Source of the DNA: Rhizomonospora bruguierae
GTDB lineage: Bacteria > Actinomycetota > Actinomycetes > Mycobacteriales > Micromonosporaceae
Reading direction: 5' to 3'
DNA: 64,000 nt
NCBI RefSeq assembly: GCF_018397995.1
Contig: NZ_BBQH01000027.1
Span: 1 to 64,000, forward strand
The notes beneath the pieces are model-generated. The model was not told where the DNA came from and did not search any database. It saw only the letters and a list, made by a program, of their open reading frames with translations. The position numbers and the translations under genes were made by a program. Below, one piece after another: positions 1 to 6,978 of this stretch (its first letter is position 1; each line of letters opens with the position of its first letter).

Positions 1-44
1 GTGCGTGCGCCACTCGTGCTCGGGCCGCCCAGCGCGAGGGAATC

Positions 45-305
45 TCAGGGTCGCTCGGACTCCCGGACGGTGACGCGCCGCTCCTCCACCAGCAACGGTT
101 TGAATTTCCGCTCCGCGTTGGGCCGCTTCTGCCCGGTGGCGTCAGCGACCTCGGTCCAGGTGGCGGCGTGGCGGCGGGCGTCAGCGACAGCGGTGAGGAT
201 CGCGCGGTCATGCTCGGCCAGTGCCGCGGCCTTGGCGGCGACCGCGGCGCGGACCCGGGCGAGCGCCGCGGCTTTCGGGTCGGTGGGTGGGGTGGTGGTG
301 GGCAT
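45..305 (-). CDS. Small HTH-like protein of the integrated element (86 aa)
   Basis: The family is not recognised with certainty. The N-terminal half is an Ala-rich amphipathic helix. Residues 45-70 read as a short helix-turn-helix (a TWTEVADATGQ-type core), which suggests DNA binding. The C-terminus is Arg/Glu rich. The ATG at 305 follows a weak purine-rich site. It is the last of the leftward gene set and ends 44 bp from the window edge. No membrane segment or Cys motif is seen. A role as an element-borne regulator is inference from the HTH-like core. Confidence 0.55.
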   Translation of the reverse strand: MPTTTPPTDPKAAALARVRAAVAAKAAALAEHDRAILTAVADARRHAATWTEVADATGQKRPNAERKFKPLLVEERRVTVRESERP

Positions 306-380
306 GGTGGTCAGTTTCCCAGGTGTGGGCCCGCCCCGGCGCGCAGCGTGGCGGCCGGGGCGGGGTGTGGCGAGCAGGGA

Positions 381-761
381 TCAGCGGGTAGCCCGGGCCG
401 CGGCGAGCTCGGCGCGCAGGCGCCGGTTCTCCGCCCGCAGCTCGGCGGCCGGGTCCGGGATCTGCACGAAGCCCAGGGCGCGCATCGACCAGCAGCCACG
501 CCGCAGCTCGGTGATGAGGGACGCGAGATGCACGCCGGAGCTGGACAGCTCCGCGGGCTGGCCGGTGAGGTGCTGGGCGACCAGGTCGACGATCGCGCGC
601 TGCGCGTCGTCGTCGTTACCGCGGACCGTGTCGAGGGTGACGTCGACAGTGACGCCGCCGGGCAGGTCGGAGAGGTTGGCGGCCTGGCCCTCGATCAGGT
701 CGGTGATCTCGCGGAGGGCGGCGATGATCTCGTGGATGTCGCTGGTGGTGGTGGCGGTCAT
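381..761 (-). CDS. Hypothetical protein of the integrated element (126 aa)
   Basis: The product is not recognised. It is acidic at the N-terminus, and the C-terminal 25 residues (Ala/Glu/Arg with heptad-like spacing) look like a short coiled coil, suggesting oligomerisation. The ATG at 761 has a good Shine-Dalgarno site (GGAAGGA) about ten bases upstream, which supports this start. It lies 118 bp after the 110-aa gene and 75 bp before the 86-aa gene, all in the same direction, so the three could be co-transcribed. Codon use matches the neighbours. Confidence 0.6.
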   Translation of the reverse strand: MTATTTSDIHEIIAALREITDLIEGQAANLSDLPGGVTVDVTLDTVRGNDDDAQRAIVDLVAQHLTGQPAELSSSGVHLASLITELRRGCWSMRALGFVQIPDPAAELRAENRRLRAELAAARATR

Positions 762-879
762 TGGGTGGGGTCCTTCCGAGAAGTTGACCTTGCGGAGCGG
801 GCTCCCCGGCCTTGCACGCGGGGTGACTGCTGGCAGCCCGAGGGAGAGCGGGGGTGGGGCCCGCGGCCCCCGGCCCGTC

Positions 880-1212
880 TCAGCCGATGATCAGGTAGTG
901 GTTGTCCTCGCCGCCGTACCGCAGGGCGGCGGCACGCATCTCGGGGGTGATCAGCCAGCGCCGGAACTCGTCGGTGACGTCCGCCGTCCGGTTGATCTTC
1001 AGCAGCGCTACCAGCGCCTGGTCCTGCTCGGCCTTGGTGCCGGGGAGCGCGGCCCGCAGCTCCGTCAGGGGCAGCCAGGTGCCGGGCTGGGCGAGGACCG
1101 CGTAGGCGGACCGGATCTTGGCGGGGGTGACCTGGCCGGCGGTGCCGGTGACCCGGTGGCGGCCGCGGTACTCGGTGGTGGTGGCCTGGGTGGTGGTGGT
1201 CTTGGTGGTCAT
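880..1212 (-). CDS. Hypothetical protein of the integrated element (110 aa)
   Basis: The product is not recognised. It begins with a Thr-rich stretch (residues 2-13). The rest is a compact Ala/Leu/Arg region that could fold as small helices and ends in a hydrophobic tail. The ATG at 1212 has a GGGAGA-type ribosome site. Upstream lies an AT-rich segment with a GTATC inverted repeat and a TATGAT box, so this gene probably starts its own transcript separate from the 2003-1388 operon. Confidence 0.6.
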   Translation of the reverse strand: MTTKTTTTQATTTEYRGRHRVTGTAGQVTPAKIRSAYAVLAQPGTWLPLTELRAALPGTKAEQDQALVALLKINRTADVTDEFRRWLITPEMRAAALRYGGEDNHYLIIG

Positions 1213-1237
1213 CTTCTCTGTCTCCCTCTCCCTTGTT

Positions 1238-1271
1238 GTATCTCAATGATACACCAGCATCATAGAGATAC
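1238..1271 (-). promoter_or_regulatory. Promoter/operator before the 110-aa gene
   Basis: On the minus strand a TATGAT box (1264-1259) sits about 47 bp before the ATG. Between the box and the gene is a perfect inverted repeat, GTATC-N5-GATAC (1238-1252), and a further GATAC half-site lies at 1267-1271. This is one of the few AT-rich spots in the element. Reading it as a repressor-controlled promoter is inference. Confidence 0.4.
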
Positions 1272-1299
1272 GCAAGTGGGGAGGGCAGGAAAGTGGACG

Positions 1300-1331
1300 G
1301 TGCCCCACCCCTGGGAGCTGGGGTGGGGCAC
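1300..1331 (-). terminator. Hairpin terminator after the three coupled micro-genes
   Basis: A perfect 12-bp stem (GTGCCCCACCCC at 1300-1311 pairing with 1320-1331) encloses an 8-nt loop. It lies 57 bp beyond the stop codon of the 63-aa gene and upstream of the promoter of the next leftward gene, so it probably separates two transcription units. There is no clear U-tract. Confidence 0.6.
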
Positions 1332-1387
1332 TATCGGGACCGCCCGGGTGTTCCGGGCCCGGGCGGCCGATCAGGAGAGCGCGGGCA

Positions 1388-1579
1388 TCACCACGGCGCC
1401 GGCACCCGCACCCCATGCCGGGCCAGCTCGGTCAGCGCCCACGTCCACGCCGGGCACGTCCGCCGGGTCTGCGGGGTGCAGCTCGGGCACCCCCACGGCC
1501 GGTCGGGCTGCTCGGTGTGCATCCGCAGGTGCTCCCGCGCCACGGTCGGGCTGGGCCCCTCGGCGCGCGGCCCGGTCAC
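1388..1579 (-). CDS. 63-aa protein with CxxC...C motif, translationally coupled
   Basis: This is a tiny protein starting at the GTG at 1579, which overlaps the stop of the preceding gene in a GTGA tetranucleotide. Residues 31-34 are CPSC and another Cys follows at 42, with His at residues 17, 21 and 55, so a small metal-binding (zinc) site is plausible. The family is not recognised. It is the last gene of a three-gene chain (76 aa, 66 aa, 63 aa) that ends at a strong hairpin. The overlap strongly supports this frame over the longer overlapping frames in the same region. Confidence 0.6.
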   Translation of the reverse strand: MTGPRAEGPSPTVAREHLRMHTEQPDRPWGCPSCTPQTRRTCPAWTWALTELARHGVRVPAPW

Positions 1580-1776
1580 AGCGCCGCCTCGATGCCGCCG
1601 CACGCCGCGCAGACACCCTCGACGCCATCGCCGTGGTGGTCCATGCCATCGCCGTCGCACGCCGGGCAGACGGGGGCGTCGTGCTCGGCCCAGTCGCCGT
1701 CGCCCGCGGGGATGACGGTCGGGGCGGCCCGGCGCTGGCCGAGCAGCCGGCGGCGGATGCGGGTCAGGCGGCTCAC
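1576..1776 (-). CDS. 66-aa protein with two CxxC knuckles
   Basis: It starts at the GTG at 1776, inside the GTGA that holds the stop of the upstream 76-aa gene. The C-terminal half has two zinc-ribbon-like knuckles, CPAC and CAAC, each followed by Gly-rich turns, in the style of DnaJ-type CxxCxGxG motifs, with an HH pair between. The basic N-terminal segment could contact nucleic acid. A longer start at 1842 is possible but would overlap the upstream gene by 70 bp. Zinc binding is inferred from the motif; the function is unknown. Confidence 0.6.
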   Translation of the reverse strand: MSRLTRIRRRLLGQRRAAPTVIPAGDGDWAEHDAPVCPACDGDGMDHHGDGVEGVCAACGGIEAAL

Positions 1777-2003
1777 AGGATCGCCCCGCAGGACCAGAGG
1801 GCGACAGCGACCAGGGCGATGGTGACCAGGGGGCTGATCCACCGCCAGGGCGAGGGTCGGCCGGCGGCGGGCACGCGGACGGCCTTGTCGGCGTCCAGCT
1901 CCGCCCAGGTGCGGTGACCGGGCACGGGGACGGTCTGCCCGTCGAAGAGACGGGCGTGGGTCGGGTCGAGCTTTCGCGGGTCTTCACCCGGTAGCCTTCG
2001 CAT
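1773..2003 (-). CDS. 76-aa single-pass membrane protein of the element
   Basis: About 53 polar N-terminal residues are followed by one hydrophobic C-terminal helix (roughly residues 54-76), so this looks like a tail-anchored small membrane protein with a cytoplasmic N-terminus. The ATG at 2003 has a strong GGAGG nine bases upstream. It heads the coupled three-gene chain and is transcribed away from the divergent HTH gene at 2214. The 210 bp between them carries several palindromic sites, which suggests shared control. Its function is unknown. Confidence 0.6.
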   Translation of the reverse strand: MRRLPGEDPRKLDPTHARLFDGQTVPVPGHRTWAELDADKAVRVPAAGRPSPWRWISPLVTIALVAVALWSCGAIL

Positions 2004-2125
2004 GGGTCGGACCTCCAGCGTCCGATCAAGGCCCCTGGTCGGTGTTCGCGCGCCGGCCGGGGGCCGCCTTGTGTGTTGCGACTCTCACTGACCGTAGGGC
2101 TCGGATGCCACACGCACAAGCCCCG

Positions 2126-2163
2126 ATGTGGACCACATATCACGGTGATCATGTGGACCACAC
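2126..2163. promoter_or_regulatory. Paired palindromic operator-like sites between divergent genes
   Basis: Two copies of ATGTGGACCACA(T/C) lie at 2126-2138 and 2151-2163, 25 bp apart. Each is palindromic around a central A. Between them is a third inverted repeat, ATCACGGTGAT (2139-2149). The right part contains GGTGATCATG (2144-2153), which recurs twice downstream of the HTH gene. TGTGTGG and GATGTGGAT half-sites follow at 2176-2196. The position between divergent genes suggests an operator cluster bound by the HTH protein at 2214. Binding is inference. Confidence 0.5.
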
Positions 2164-2213
2164 AAGATCCCAACTGTGTGGCGGTCCGATGTGGATGCAT
2201 AGCCTGACCTGCT

Positions 2214-2468
2214 GTGGCACGCCTCGACGACCTCGCCCGCGCTTTCCGGCGCGCTGAGGCGGCCGTCCCCGAGGCGGAGCGCGACGCCGCCGCGAAGATC
2301 GCAAAAGCCCGGCGAGACAAGGATCTTGCGCGCCAAGCCCTCGCCGCCGGCATCGTCGAGGCGTGGCGGGCGGGCACCAGTCAGGCGGAGATCGCGCGCC
2401 GAACGGGCTACAGCCGCGAGCACATCCGGCGCATCCTTCGCGAGCACGGGGTACAGCCAGGCGAGTAG
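2214..2468 (+). CDS. HTH DNA-binding regulator of the integrated element (84 aa)
   Basis: The N-terminal 45 residues form a charged Ala/Arg/Glu helix, probably a coiled coil. Residues 48-80 are a clear helix-turn-helix (an AGTSQAEIARRTGYS core), similar to resolvase/transposase-type HTH_23 or Psq domains. The start is the GTG at 2214. It is divergent from the 76-aa gene, and palindromic sites flank it on both sides, sharing the decamer GGTGATCATG. This arrangement fits an autoregulated control protein of the element. Specific binding is inferred. Confidence 0.65.
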   Translation: MARLDDLARAFRRAEAAVPEAERDAAAKIAKARRDKDLARQALAAGIVEAWRAGTSQAEIARRTGYSREHIRRILREHGVQPGE

Positions 2469-2470
2469 GC

Positions 2471-2561
2471 GATCATCCGTTCGGGTGATCATGGCGGTGA
2501 CCTCGCACTTTCGGTGTCACCCGTCCGGGTGATCATGCGCCGCGACTTGTCGGAGTGATCA
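2471..2561. repeat. Iteron-like sites downstream of the HTH gene
   Basis: Three related units share (C/G)GG(A/G)TGATCA: CCGTTCGGGTGATCATG (2477-2493), CCGTCCGGGTGATCATG (2521-2537) and a diverged TGTCGGAGTGATCAA (2549-2562). The first forms a near-palindrome with GATCATCCG at 2471. The second contains the perfect CACCCG-TC-CGGGTG (2518-2531). The decamer GGTGATCATG also occurs upstream of the gene at 2144. They could be operators, replication iterons, or in part a terminator for the HTH gene. Confidence 0.5.
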
Positions 2562-2715
2562 ACATCTGCGAATCGCCGGGGCGTAGGCGGGGTAGACGCG
2601 GAACTCCCCCGGGGCCGATGGTAACTCCCTCGTTACCGGCCGGTCACTGAGTGGGGAAGCCCTGACAACGGAGTTGAGGGCAGGCGACCGGCGCGGGGGA
2701 AGGTTCCGCCCGGTC

Positions 2716-3039
2716 ATGCATCAACACGACCATCATGAGGTGCAAGCGATCATCTACGTCCACTCCGACAATCTGAACATCCACACCGAGCGATGCGCCG
2801 ACTACATCCACCGCCTCGGCTACGCCCTGGCCGCCGTCGTCGTCGACGACCAGGACGGCGGCCGATGGCACGAAGCGGCCGGCATGCTCCTCAGTGGCGA
2901 CGCGCAGGTGCTTGTCGTCGCAGAGCGCGATGAGCTACCGCCCGACCGCCTGCCACGGGTAGACGTGGTGGCCGAGGAGCGGCGGCGCCGGCTGTCTCCC
3001 GCTCTCGCCCAGCGGTGCCGTCCTCGCCTAGTCCGCTGA
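2716..3039 (+). CDS. Small protein resembling a degenerate serine-recombinase N-domain (107 aa)
   Basis: From residue 10 the pattern (IIYVHSDNLN, then C-A-D-Y, GYALAAVVVDDQDGG, and LVVAERDEL) resembles the N-terminal nucleotide-fold domain of serine recombinases. It lacks the normal YxRxS catalytic start and has no DNA-binding C-domain. It is therefore probably not an active recombinase by itself. The ATG at 2716 follows a GGGGGAAGG site. Its 3' end overlaps the convergent integrase gene by about 150 bp. The resemblance is my reading of the pattern, and the function is unknown. Confidence 0.5.
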   Translation: MHQHDHHEVQAIIYVHSDNLNIHTERCADYIHRLGYALAAVVVDDQDGGRWHEAAGMLLSGDAQVLVVAERDELPPDRLPRVDVVAEERRRRLSPALAQRCRPRLVR

Positions 3040-3871
3040 ATGGCAGTACGGTGACCGCCTCCTGTAGCCGGGAGGCGGTCACCTGCGTGTACCGCATCGT
3101 GTGTTGCAGCGAGGCGTGTCCCAGCAGTTCCTGAACGGCGCGCACGTCCCGGTACCTCTCGTTGATCATGGTGGCGTAGAAGTGTCGCAGGGGGTACAGC
3201 GTGGTGGGGATGCCGACGCTCTGTAGGTACTCGTTGACCATCCGCGACACCCATTTGCCGTCCGCCGGCTTGGCACGCCGCGTCGGCACAAATAGCGGGC
3301 CGGGTGGCATCGGCTCGACCAGCTCCCATACCCGGGGCACGGTGGGCACGGCGCGGCTCCTGCGGCCCTTGCCTCGGATGACCGCGATGACCTCGCGGGT
3401 CACGTGGGACCGGTCGAGACGTGCGATCTCGAACGGCCGCAGCCCGGCGAGCGCGGCGAGGCGGCAGGCCAGCCGCCAGGGGTCGGCGGTGTCGAAGATG
3501 CACGCCTTGACGACGGGCATCTCTGCGGGGCGGGGTAAGCCGGGCTCGGGGTTGGGGCGGCGCAGTCGGGTCGCCGGGTTGTAGCTCAGCCAGGGGTCGT
3601 CCTCGTCGGTGGCCCACCGGTACAGGCGGACGATGTGCTTGTAGTAGGTGGCCCTGGTTTCGTCCGCCCAGCCGTCGCGGTCGAGCCAGGCGGCGAGCTC
3701 GTCGCCGGTGGATTCGGCCAGCCCGGCGGGTAGCTCCTGGTCGAGGCGGTAGAGGATCTTGCGGGCGCCGTCAACGGTGCTGTTGGCGTAGGTGCCGGCG
3801 CGCATCCACGTCAGATGGGTTTCGATCATGTCAGCGGTGGTGGCCATGCGCTCAGGCTGCTGGATAGGCAT
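2891..3871 (-). CDS. int: Tyrosine-type site-specific recombinase/integrase
   Basis: This enzyme would catalyse integration and excision of the element. The first 110 or so residues are a SAM-like core-binding domain. The catalytic domain shows the first Arg in GLRPFEI (about residue 165), a Lys in a GKG turn, an Arg in YPLRHFYAT (about 232), a His in LLGHAS and the nucleophile Tyr in MRYTQV (about 263). The usual HxxR is YxxR here. The C-terminus has about 50 extra Arg/Ala-rich residues that overlap the opposite gene. ATG starts at 3871 or 3847 both lack a Shine-Dalgarno site. A TATAGG box just upstream of 3871 suggests a leaderless message. Confidence 0.85.
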   Translation of the reverse strand: MPIQQPERMATTADMIETHLTWMRAGTYANSTVDGARKILYRLDQELPAGLAESTGDELAAWLDRDGWADETRATYYKHIVRLYRWATDEDDPWLSYNPATRLRRPNPEPGLPRPAEMPVVKACIFDTADPWRLACRLAALAGLRPFEIARLDRSHVTREVIAVIRGKGRRSRAVPTVPRVWELVEPMPPGPLFVPTRRAKPADGKWVSRMVNEYLQSVGIPTTLYPLRHFYATMINERYRDVRAVQELLGHASLQHTMRYTQVTASRLQEAVTVLPFSGLGEDGTAGRERETAGAAAPRPPRLPVAGGRAVAHRALRRQAPARRH

Positions 3872-4109
3872 CGGCTACGCCTATACGCCGACGGGGCGGG
3901 GGAGCAGGGCTGGGCGGCGGGTGGACGCCTTCGGGCCGCCCCGAACGGGGGAGGTGGCAGCCTTGGGTCGCCTCTTCGTCTGGGGCGGGACGGTCGGCCG
4001 GGCCGTTTGGGTGCGCTGAGCTGGCGTTTCGGGTGTCTGGGCGCACCGAACAGTAGTCCCACCCCTACCGGGGCGGGAATCGCCGTGACAAATCTGTCAG
4101 GGCCGAGGA
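3872..4109. other. Intergenic edge between element and core genome
   Basis: This is 238 bp without a supported gene. It holds a TATAGG box reading toward the integrase, a GC-rich stretch, and a small hairpin-capable CCCCTACCGGGGCGGG near 4064. The element's right attachment site would be expected here. No tRNA 3' end or obvious direct repeat could be recognised, and the matching left site is outside the window. Confidence 0.35.
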
Positions 4110-4886
4110 TCAGGGCCGGGGGGTCGTGATCGAGGCGGCCGTCTCCACCGCGGGCAGCAGGGCGTGCGCCCAGACCCGGTACCCGTCCGCGGAGGGGTGG
4201 TAGCCGTCGTGGCTGAGCGTCCCGGCGTCGGCGCGGAACACCGGACCGGTCTCGGTGCCCAGGTCGACCACGGCGCCACCGGCGTCGAGGACCGCGCGGG
4301 CCTGCGCCCTGGCCGTCCGCCGGCCCAACCAGCCGATCACCTGCCGCAACGGTTGGGCGACGGAGCGGACCGCGCCGAGGTCCGGGCAGGAGCCCACCAC
4401 CACCTCGGTACCGGCCTCGCGCAGCCGCCGGACCGCGGCGGCCAGGTACGCGGCGGACTCGGCCGGGCGGCGCAGCGTGGTGGCGTCGTTGGCGCCGATG
4501 AGGATGACCGCCACGTCCGGACGCTCGCCGAGCAGGGCCCGGGCCACCTGCGTGGACAGGTCGGTGGCCCGGGAGCCGGAGACGCCGACGCTGGACAGGT
4601 GGACCCGGCGGGGCTGGACGCCGTGGGCGAGCAGTTCGGCGAGCTGGCCGCCGACCGTGTCCTGCACCCGGTCCACGCCGACGCCGAGGGCCGCGGAGTC
4701 GCCGAGCAGCACCAGGCGCAGCGGCGGGGCGCCGGTGGGGCCCTTCGACGAGCGCACCGCGAGGCGCATGTCCGGCTGGGCGTACCGGCGGCTGCGGGCG
4801 CGCAGCGCCTGGGCCGCCAGCAGCGCCGCACCGCCGGCGGTACCGGCGACGAGCGTGATCACCGCCGCGCGGCCGAGGTATCTCAT
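4110..4886 (-). CDS. SGNH/GDSL-family hydrolase (258 aa)
   Basis: A membrane-anchored or exported esterase/lipase-like enzyme. An N-terminal hydrophobic segment (residues 5-25) is followed by block I, LLGDSAALG (nucleophile Ser). The block with Gly/Asn is ILIGANDATT, and the C-terminal DGYHPSADGY carries the catalytic His. Together these give the SGNH Ser-Asp-His set. Its ATG overlaps the stop of the upstream paralogue in an ATGA, so the two are translated as a pair. The substrate is unknown; cell-wall or lipid esters are typical for the family. Confidence 0.85.
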   Translation of the reverse strand: MRYLGRAAVITLVAGTAGGAALLAAQALRARSRRYAQPDMRLAVRSSKGPTGAPPLRLVLLGDSAALGVGVDRVQDTVGGQLAELLAHGVQPRRVHLSSVGVSGSRATDLSTQVARALLGERPDVAVILIGANDATTLRRPAESAAYLAAAVRRLREAGTEVVVGSCPDLGAVRSVAQPLRQVIGWLGRRTARAQARAVLDAGGAVVDLGTETGPVFRADAGTLSHDGYHPSADGYRVWAHALLPAVETAASITTPRP

Positions 4887-5935
4887 GTCAGCTCCACCAT
4901 CGTTCGATCCGGCCCCTGCTGCGACAACGGTACGTCGCCCTCGTCGGTTCGCTGGGGGGCGACGACCGCGGTGCCGCCCCGGCGCAGGCGGGCCCAGCGC
5001 CCGTGCGGGCTGCGCTCCCGGCCGGCGACGCGTACGCCGCTGACCTCGGTGCCGGGGCGGCGGGCGGCCTGCCGGGCGGCCACCGGCAGGGCCTGCACCA
5101 CCTCGGTGGCGGCCGGCGCGGCGGCGGGGGCCGCGCCGAGCGCCGCCAGGGCGGTGGGCAGCATGGCGCTGACCGCCGTGGCGTACCCGTCCGCGGAGGG
5201 GTGAAAGTGGTCGGCGCTGAACATCCGGGCCGGCTCGGCGGAGAAGCGCTGGGCCAGCAGGTCGCCCAGGGAGACGGTCCAGCCGCCGGCCTCGACGACC
5301 GCGACCGTCTGCGCCGCGGCCAGTTGCCGGCTCCAGCGGTGCACCAGCCAGCGCAGCGGCGGCTTGATCGGCTGGATGGTGCCCAGGTCCGGGCAGGTGC
5401 CGACGACCACCCGGGCGCCGGCGGCGCGCAGCGCGCGGACCGCGTCCACCAGGTGCCGGACCGCGATCGAGTGGTGGGTGAGCCGGGTCACGTCGTTGCC
5501 GCCGACCAGGATGACGGCCAACTCCGGCCCGAGCTCCACGGCCACCTCGACCTGCGGGCCGAGCCGGTCCGAGGTGGCGCCCACGACCGCCAGGCGGTGC
5601 AGCCGGACCGGGCGGCCGAGCCGTCGCGAGATGCCGGTGGCGAGCAGGGCGCCGGGCGTCTCGCGGGGGCGGCGCACCCCGTAGCCGGCGGCGGACGAGT
5701 CGCCGAGCAGGGCCAGGGTCAGCGGGGGGCCGGGCAGCTTCGCGCCGTAGAGCCCGTCGCCGCGCGGCGGCGGCGCCTCGGCCAGCGGGATCACCTTGCG
5801 CGCCGCCCGGGCCTGGGCCACCAGCAGCGACGTGGCGACCGCGCCGCCGGCCAGCAGGGCGCCTGTGCCGTACGCCAGCGTCCTGACCAACCGCAGCGCG
5901 CCGGACCACCGAGCGCGCGGAGTCCCACCCGTCAT
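4883..5935 (-). CDS. SGNH/GDSL-family hydrolase with C-terminal extension (350 aa)
   Basis: This is a paralogue of the gene that follows it. It has an N-terminal hydrophobic anchor (about residues 17-40), the nucleophile in LLGDSSAAGYG, ILVGGNDVTR for the Gly/Asn blocks, and DHFHPSADGY with Asp and His. After residue 265 it carries a long Ala/Arg/Pro-rich tail absent from the shorter copy, probably disordered. The ATGA overlap with the downstream hydrolase indicates a two-gene operon. Probably an extracytoplasmic esterase; the substrate is not predictable. Confidence 0.85.
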   Translation of the reverse strand: MTGGTPRARWSGALRLVRTLAYGTGALLAGGAVATSLLVAQARAARKVIPLAEAPPPRGDGLYGAKLPGPPLTLALLGDSSAAGYGVRRPRETPGALLATGISRRLGRPVRLHRLAVVGATSDRLGPQVEVAVELGPELAVILVGGNDVTRLTHHSIAVRHLVDAVRALRAAGARVVVGTCPDLGTIQPIKPPLRWLVHRWSRQLAAAQTVAVVEAGGWTVSLGDLLAQRFSAEPARMFSADHFHPSADGYATAVSAMLPTALAALGAAPAAAPAATEVVQALPVAARQAARRPGTEVSGVRVAGRERSPHGRWARLRRGGTAVVAPQRTDEGDVPLSQQGPDRTMVELT

Positions 5936-6019
5936 CGCGCCCTCCGCTGATGCGCTTCCCCCGAGGTCTGAAAGGCTAACGCGGCCGGGTGTCGGTTCCG
6001 CGGCCGGCGCGGGTATCCG

Positions 6020-6430
6020 TCAACCGGCGACGTCGGGGCCGGCTCGCTCCACTGTGACCCGGATCAGCACCCGTCGTTCGCGCTCCATGGCGGCGCGGTA
6101 GTCGTCCCAGTCCGGGTGCTCGCCGCTGATTCGGCGGTAGTAGTCGATCAGCCCGTCCATCGCCGCCGGCAGGTCGACGATCTCGGCGCCGCCGGCCAGC
6201 GAGATCCACCGGCCGAAGAACGCGTCCGGCAGCACGCACAGCCACGCCCGGGGGTCCCGGCGCAGGTTCTTCACCTTGTACGCGGTCTGCCGGCTGCTGA
6301 TGACGGCCCGGCCGGCGTCATCCAGGCCGACGATGACCGGGGTCATGGCGGGCGTGCCGTCCCGGTGGCGGGTGGCTAGAACGGCGCGGTGCTGGGTACG
6401 TAGCAGCGCGCGGGCCTCATCGATGTCCAT
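6020..6430 (-). CDS. PPOX-class (pyridoxamine phosphate oxidase-like) flavin/F420 protein
   Basis: A split-beta-barrel protein of about 136 residues. The N-terminus (RAVLATRHRDGTPAMTPV) is the classic strand pair of F420/FMN-binding PPOX proteins, followed by the YKVKNLRRDPRAWLCVL segment seen in actinobacterial F420-dependent members. Such proteins reduce substrates with F420H2 or bind flavin. A complete F420 pathway in this window makes F420 use reasonable. The start could be the ATG at 6442 or 6430; neither has a strong ribosome site, and 6430 fits the usual family N-terminus. Confidence 0.8.
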   Translation of the reverse strand: MDIDEARALLRTQHRAVLATRHRDGTPAMTPVIVGLDDAGRAVISSRQTAYKVKNLRRDPRAWLCVLPDAFFGRWISLAGGAEIVDLPAAMDGLIDYYRRISGEHPDWDDYRAAMERERRVLIRVTVERAGPDVAG

Positions 6431-6504
6431 GCCGACCATCATGCCGGTGCCCGGCGTTGACGGGTCGGGGCATCCTGGGAGGACCGGCGGAAAGGAGCCC
6501 CCTG

Positions 6505-6897
6505 ATGGCCAGCAGGACGATCCGACGCACGGCCGCCTTCACCGCGCTCGGGCGGGCGCTCACCGCCGGCGCCCGGGGCGGGCCGCCGCTGGGCCGGCGG
6601 CTGGCGGCCCTGCCGCGGATGATCCGGGCGACCATGCGCGGCCAGTACGACGGCGGCCGGCGGCTGGCGCTGATGGCCGCCGGCCTCGCCTACGTGGCCT
6701 CGCCCATCGATCTGATCCCGGAGGGCCTGCTGCTGCTCGTCGGCCTGGCCGACGACGCGGTGATGGTGGCGTGGCTGGCCGGCGCGGTGCTGTCGGAGAC
6801 CGAGCGGTTCCTGGAGTGGGAGCGCCGGGGCGCGACGGTCATCGACGGGCAGGTCGGGGCGCGCGCCGCCGGCGAGCGGGGGCGTTCCCGCCGGTAG
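6505..6897 (+). CDS. YkvA/DUF1232 family membrane protein (130 aa)
   Basis: The core YVASPIDLIPEG is the signature of DUF1232 (YkvA-like). These are short proteins with a hydrophobic helical hairpin and unknown function. Two hydrophobic helices lie around residues 52-95, flanked by Arg-rich ends. The ATG at 6505 has a strong AAGGAG seven bases upstream. It is divergent from the PPOX gene and 81 bp before the cystathionine beta-synthase, with no clear terminator between. Confidence 0.8.
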   Translation: MASRTIRRTAAFTALGRALTAGARGGPPLGRRLAALPRMIRATMRGQYDGGRRLALMAAGLAYVASPIDLIPEGLLLLVGLADDAVMVAWLAGAVLSETERFLEWERRGATVIDGQVGARAAGERGRSRR

Positions 6898-6978
6898 CCG
6901 CCGGGCAGGCCGTAGGCTTGGGCGCTGAACGAGGGTTTGGCGTGCCGCGCTGCGGCGGCCGGCGGGAGAGGGCAGCAC

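Larger units (their letters stand above)
1..3871. mobile_element. Right part of an integrated (AICE/ICE-like) element
   Basis: This stretch carries a tyrosine integrase at its right edge, a HTH regulator in a repeat-rich control region, a small resolvase-like protein, and six short leftward genes with no recognisable housekeeping function. Core metabolism starts at 4110. Short uncharacterised genes next to an integrase are typical of actinobacterial integrative elements. No replication initiator, FtsK/TraB translocase or excisionase is visible, so those would have to lie left of the window if this is an AICE. I did not find the att sites. The right limit should fall between the integrase start and 4110, but no tRNA gene is there. 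Boundaries are inferred. Confidence 0.6.

Noticed and set aside
1-1917. Long rightward open frame of 638 codons at the left edge
   Set aside because: It runs antisense to the coupled micro-genes, has low-complexity Ala/Arg/Gly/Pro composition, and no ribosome site or family features. The leftward genes have GTGA overlaps and good starts.
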